Source: Paracoccus nototheniae (GTDB lineage Bacteria; Pseudomonadota; Alphaproteobacteria; Rhodobacterales; Rhodobacteraceae). Taken from it: 64,000 bases of DNA. Both the position numbers and the translations under genes were made by a program. Positions 60,983 to 64,000 of the stretch are shown piece by piece; positions within the stretch are counted from its first letter, which is position 1; each line of letters starts with the position of its first letter. The notes beneath the pieces were generated by a model. That model did not search any database, had not been told where the DNA came from, and saw only the letters and a program-made list of their open reading frames with translations. Location of the stretch: NCBI RefSeq assembly GCF_004335005.1, contig NZ_RQRT01000007.1:1-64000 (forward strand), read 5' to 3'.

Positions 60983-63589
60983 CTACTCCTCCCTTAAAAT
61001 CGCTCTCGATAGTACTTTTTCACGAATTTCTCGAACCACAATGGACGGGAGACTAAGGGCATCCAACCGTTCGCGTCGATCAACGACCCATTGGATGCAG
61101 GCTGCCTCATCCAGCTGATCCAGAGCGACAATCTCATATAAAGCTACTGCGCCTATGCGTGACATGCCAAGCTCCATTAAGGAGCGCAGGGTAATGGTAC
61201 TGACGCCAAATTCCAGTGCAACGCCGATATCGAGGTCTTGGTCGATAAGGTCTTCCCGGCCTATAGTATGTAGGTGCTGGTTCAGTACGTCGACATAGGC
61301 CGAAAAATAACGCGGTGCGAGAAAACGGGCAGTCCCTTCGATCATCTCAAGCGTGCTTCGGATAACACTGGCCGTATCAACCTCGCCGTCGCGCCGTTGG
61401 AGATACTCCAGTCGCTTACGGATAATCGTCGGCAGGGAGAAGCCCTTTAGCCATTGCAGCACCGTCAGAGCGTGAAGCGGAATCAAGGTCTTCGGCACAA
61501 ATACGGTCAAGACATTGTCGTTGATCCGTTCCATCATGTTCGAGAAACGCTGATACGCGTCGTCGCTTTCCGAAGGTGCAGCCAGCAGATCTTCCGGCGA
61601 TCCACCGTAAGCCCGGAAGTAGGCCAGCAGGGTTTGCAGCCCGATCAAGCTGACTCCAGGATTTCTAGCGCCGATGTCGGCAGCGAGGTCAAGGCCATCG
61701 GTCGCTTTCGCGAGTGCCTGCTCTAGCCGTTGCACGTTTGCAGGAGACTGGCGCTTTGCCCATGGCGCATCTGTCAGTGACCGGTCGCGGACATAGGCGG
61801 TCGCGAGATAAGCGCTTACCTGTTCAAAGGCGCGGACCTGATCAGGATCGAGGTCAACGCCCAAGGGGCGCTGTTCTATATAGGCAGTGAGTTCGTCGAG
61901 CTTCGACAGCGCAGTATCGGTTTCTCTCCGGATAGGATATCGGGTGCGTTGGGGAACGCCCGACGGCCAAGCTTTTGGGTCCGATGCGTCGATGCATATG
62001 ATATTGCCTTGAAATTCATCGCCCCATCTGCCCGCTCTGCCGGCAAGGTTCCAGAAATCCTGCGGCTCCATCGGCGTCTTCTTTCCCTTGCGGGGTCCGC
62101 GAACCACGATCGTTCTGCAGGAGAGGTTAACGCCCTCGATGAGTGTGGATGTACAAACCAAGAATTTCAGCTTTCCTGTCTTGAACAGGCGCTCAACTTC
62201 TAGGCGGATCAACGAGGGCATGTTTCCATAGTGGAAAGCGACCCCGACCTCCACCAATGGACCAAGGCTATAGCTTCGATGTACACATTTCCGGGCCAAA
62301 TCTGAAAGGTCAGCTAGTTCCTGGTCGATCTCTTTCGCTTTCGGCAGTAGCTGACTGATGAGCTCGGCGACATGTTCAGCTTCCGCTGCTCCATTGGTGT
62401 AAACCAGCGTGCCGCCCCGCTCACCGATCGCTGCTGCAATGAAGGCGAGCCTCTTTGACAGTGAACCCGGCTTACTCGCAAGTGTCAGGGTCCCGAGAGG
62501 CAGATACTCCTCATTGTGCCGGAACTTCAGCGCCCATTTGAGAGGCTTTGCCGGGACCTGATGCGCGACCACGATGTTTTGCAACACGGTCGCCACATCA
62601 CTGTCGATTGCTATGGTCGGCGTGGTCTCCGGCGCGTCCTCGAGCAGCACTTCAGGATTTTGCGTGGCCGGGCTTACAAACGTGACACGCATTTCGGGGC
62701 TTGATCGGAGAAGTCGCTCGATAGCGTCCTGAAGGATGACGCCGCGCTGCGGATCACCAATCTTGTGCGCCTCATCCACAACGACGAGATCGATATCGAT
62801 GCGCTCATGCAAAAGGTTAGCTAGAAGATGTAATCGCTCTTGAGTGAAGACAAACACGCATCGCCTACCGGATTTCGCCGCAGCGGCATATTTCTGTGCT
62901 GAGGGCAGCGACGAAATCTCGATGTCGAGCCCGGACTGCACGGCAACCTCTGCCAGTGACGATTCGATCTCCGAGACGAGGGCGCGTGTCGGTGCGAGAT
63001 AGACTGCCCGCTTAATCTTTTCTGTCGCGATGCAATCTACAAGCCATTTCAACACGAGGAAGGTCTTGCCGGATGCAGTGGGAGCAGAGGCGGACAGCCA
63101 AGCCCTCTCCTGACCAGCAGCGCGCCAAAATTCGAGCTGAAACTCGTTAACCTGCAAGCGCTCTCCCGTCGCCTCTAGAAGAATGGAATTCTCAAGTTGC
63201 TTGCGCTGTTCCTCAATCCGAAGCGCGACACCCAGCCTCGCTTCCAGATCGGGCTTCAATCGCCCGCGCTTTTCAGCAAGTGCCACCGAACGGCGATTTG
63301 AAAGCTTGTCGAATAGCACCGCGGCTGCATCGCGGATCGGGTCTGTCGTCGGTAGCAGCATTGCGCCGGTGGCTATACGCAGACTTGCCTCGCGATGCAG
63401 GCGCTTCTTTGAACGTGCAAGGATGCTCGCACCTAAGAGGAGGCGGGGCCAATCGAACTTGATTTCCGCTAACGTGGGTTCCTGGGCAACGTTGTCTAAT
63501 TCTAAGAGTGCGGTGACCATGCCGAGCTGCTGCAACTCGCCCCGCAATGATGTGTCGTAAAGCCAATCCTGGAGTTCTGTCTCAGACAT
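60983..63589 (-). CDS. hamB: HamB-type superfamily 2 helicase (Hachiman)
   Basis: 868 residues from ATG 63589. Helicase motifs in order: SAPTASGKT (167-175), APTRALV, DEAH in VVVDEAHKIG (271-275), SPAT, then HYGNMP, TSTLIEGVNL and FWNLAGRAGRWG. Ski2/HamB-like with a long N-terminal helical part and C-terminal helices. Coupled to hamA by a TGATG junction. Expected to sense or unwind aberrant DNA and activate the HamA nuclease. Confidence 0.88.
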   Translation of the reverse strand: MSETELQDWLYDTSLRGELQQLGMVTALLELDNVAQEPTLAEIKFDWPRLLLGASILARSKKRLHREASLRIATGAMLLPTTDPIRDAAAVLFDKLSNRRSVALAEKRGRLKPDLEARLGVALRIEEQRKQLENSILLEATGERLQVNEFQLEFWRAAGQERAWLSASAPTASGKTFLVLKWLVDCIATEKIKRAVYLAPTRALVSEIESSLAEVAVQSGLDIEISSLPSAQKYAAAAKSGRRCVFVFTQERLHLLANLLHERIDIDLVVVDEAHKIGDPQRGVILQDAIERLLRSSPEMRVTFVSPATQNPEVLLEDAPETTPTIAIDSDVATVLQNIVVAHQVPAKPLKWALKFRHNEEYLPLGTLTLASKPGSLSKRLAFIAAAIGERGGTLVYTNGAAEAEHVAELISQLLPKAKEIDQELADLSDLARKCVHRSYSLGPLVEVGVAFHYGNMPSLIRLEVERLFKTGKLKFLVCTSTLIEGVNLSCRTIVVRGPRKGKKTPMEPQDFWNLAGRAGRWGDEFQGNIICIDASDPKAWPSGVPQRTRYPIRRETDTALSKLDELTAYIEQRPLGVDLDPDQVRAFEQVSAYLATAYVRDRSLTDAPWAKRQSPANVQRLEQALAKATDGLDLAADIGARNPGVSLIGLQTLLAYFRAYGGSPEDLLAAPSESDDAYQRFSNMMERINDNVLTVFVPKTLIPLHALTVLQWLKGFSLPTIIRKRLEYLQRRDGEVDTASVIRSTLEMIEGTARFLAPRYFSAYVDVLNQHLHTIGREDLIDQDLDIGVALEFGVSTITLRSLMELGMSRIGAVALYEIVALDQLDEAACIQWVVDRRERLDALSLPSIVVREIREKVLSRAILREE

Positions 63590-64000
63590 CAACGCCCCAT
63601 CGCGTCAAGGAACGCTTCTCTGAATTTATCGACGGATGGAAGCGGCAGACAGAGGAAGTGGATATCGAGATGCTGAAGCTTTTCCTCGGTCAGCCTTCGA
63701 CCGACCGATGCGGACCATCCCTCAAGTCCCTTTTTCGCGGCAGTTACCAGATCGTCCAACACACCCGGCCCATCATCGGCAGGATAAAATTCGGCATTGA
63801 AGCCGACCAACGCTACGCCGCAATACTCCACCCTGTTCGACATGGGCGAGCTTGTGTCGAAGAAGCGACGGAAGGCTGCTGACAATTCCGGATCGCCAAG
63901 ATCTGCCTTGTCGCTCAAAAGCACTAGATCTCGCTCCCTTGACGAACCGATATGATCTTCTTCAATTAAAAATGGCGCCAGTGAGCTGAGGCAGTCCCGG
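63589..64000 (-). CDS. hamA: HamA (DUF1837) effector, C-terminal part, cut by the window edge
   Basis: About 136 residues visible; the start lies beyond 64000 and the frame is open to the edge. Family-like ending: ERDLVLLSDKADLGDPEL, SSPMSNRVEYCGVALVGFN and HLDIHFLCLPLPSVDKFRE. The nuclease motif would be in the missing part. With hamB it makes a Hachiman-type pair. Confidence 0.82.
   Translation of the reverse strand, partial: RDCLSSLAPFLIEEDHIGSSRERDLVLLSDKADLGDPELSAAFRRFFDTSSPMSNRVEYCGVALVGFNAEFYPADDGPGVLDDLVTAAKKGLEGWSASVGRRLTEEKLQHLDIHFLCLPLPSVDKFREAFLDAMGR

Overview
The window looks like accessory DNA of an alphaproteobacterium, most likely a Rhodobacteraceae member of the Paracoccus/roseobacter type, carried on a conjugative plasmid or an integrated conjugative element. 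The evidence is the high GC content, an HvrA-like H-NS protein, a LuxR/LuxI pair, PCuAC/SCO copper chaperones, and a complete VirB/VirD4 system beside a ParA gene. No replication initiator, rRNA or tRNA was seen, so plasmid versus chromosomal island is not settled.

Layout. 0.1-1.7 kb: an IS1182-type insertion sequence. 2.1-5.5 kb: an unrecognised gene, a predicted defence nuclease (AbiJ-like N-terminus plus an Mrr-type catalytic domain), a gene-poor stretch and a RelB/RelE-type toxin-antitoxin pair. 5.7-12.8 kb: a copper block with CueR, a P-type copper ATPase, CopZ, DUF305 and DUF411 proteins, a glutaredoxin-MauE fusion and a cytochrome c. 12.9-16.3 kb: a Co/Ni/Zn block with an MFS exporter, DmeR, a His-rich protein, a truncated HupE and a CDF exporter. 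16.5-18.1 kb: a SCO-PCuAC-SCO cluster. 18.2-20.1 kb: mntH and mntR. 20.1-25.1 kb: a Zn/Cd/Pb ATPase in one operon with a methyltransferase, lspA, dsbB and a DsbA-like gene, with a divergent MerR regulator. 25.3-29.9 kb: an envelope block with an M23 peptidase, a second DUF411 protein and three L,D-transpeptidases.

30.4-48.9 kb is the transfer module. luxR and luxI come first, then virB1-B2-B3-B4-B7-(second transglycosylase)-B5-B8-B9-B10-B11-(motif protein)-B6 and an H-NS-like gene. The coupling protein virD4, a VirD2-type relaxase and a MobC-like gene are on the other strand. 48.9-49.5 kb is non-coding and structured: a perfect 19-bp inverted repeat, a possible nic site, and 23 tandem 12-bp units just before a parA gene.

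51.5-58.8 kb has the hallmarks of a plasmid leading region: ardC, a ParB-like gene, a DUF3768 gene and several very small ORFs point back toward the proposed oriT. A 0.73-kb leader is duplicated upstream of ardC and the DUF3768 gene. 59.0-59.7 kb is a VapBC module. 60.2 kb to the right edge is a Hachiman-type defence system (hamA cut by the edge, hamB) followed without any gap by a DUF3223 gene, a possible third component.

The cargo therefore combines multi-metal resistance with envelope maintenance, quorum-linked conjugation, anti-restriction on entry, and phage defence.
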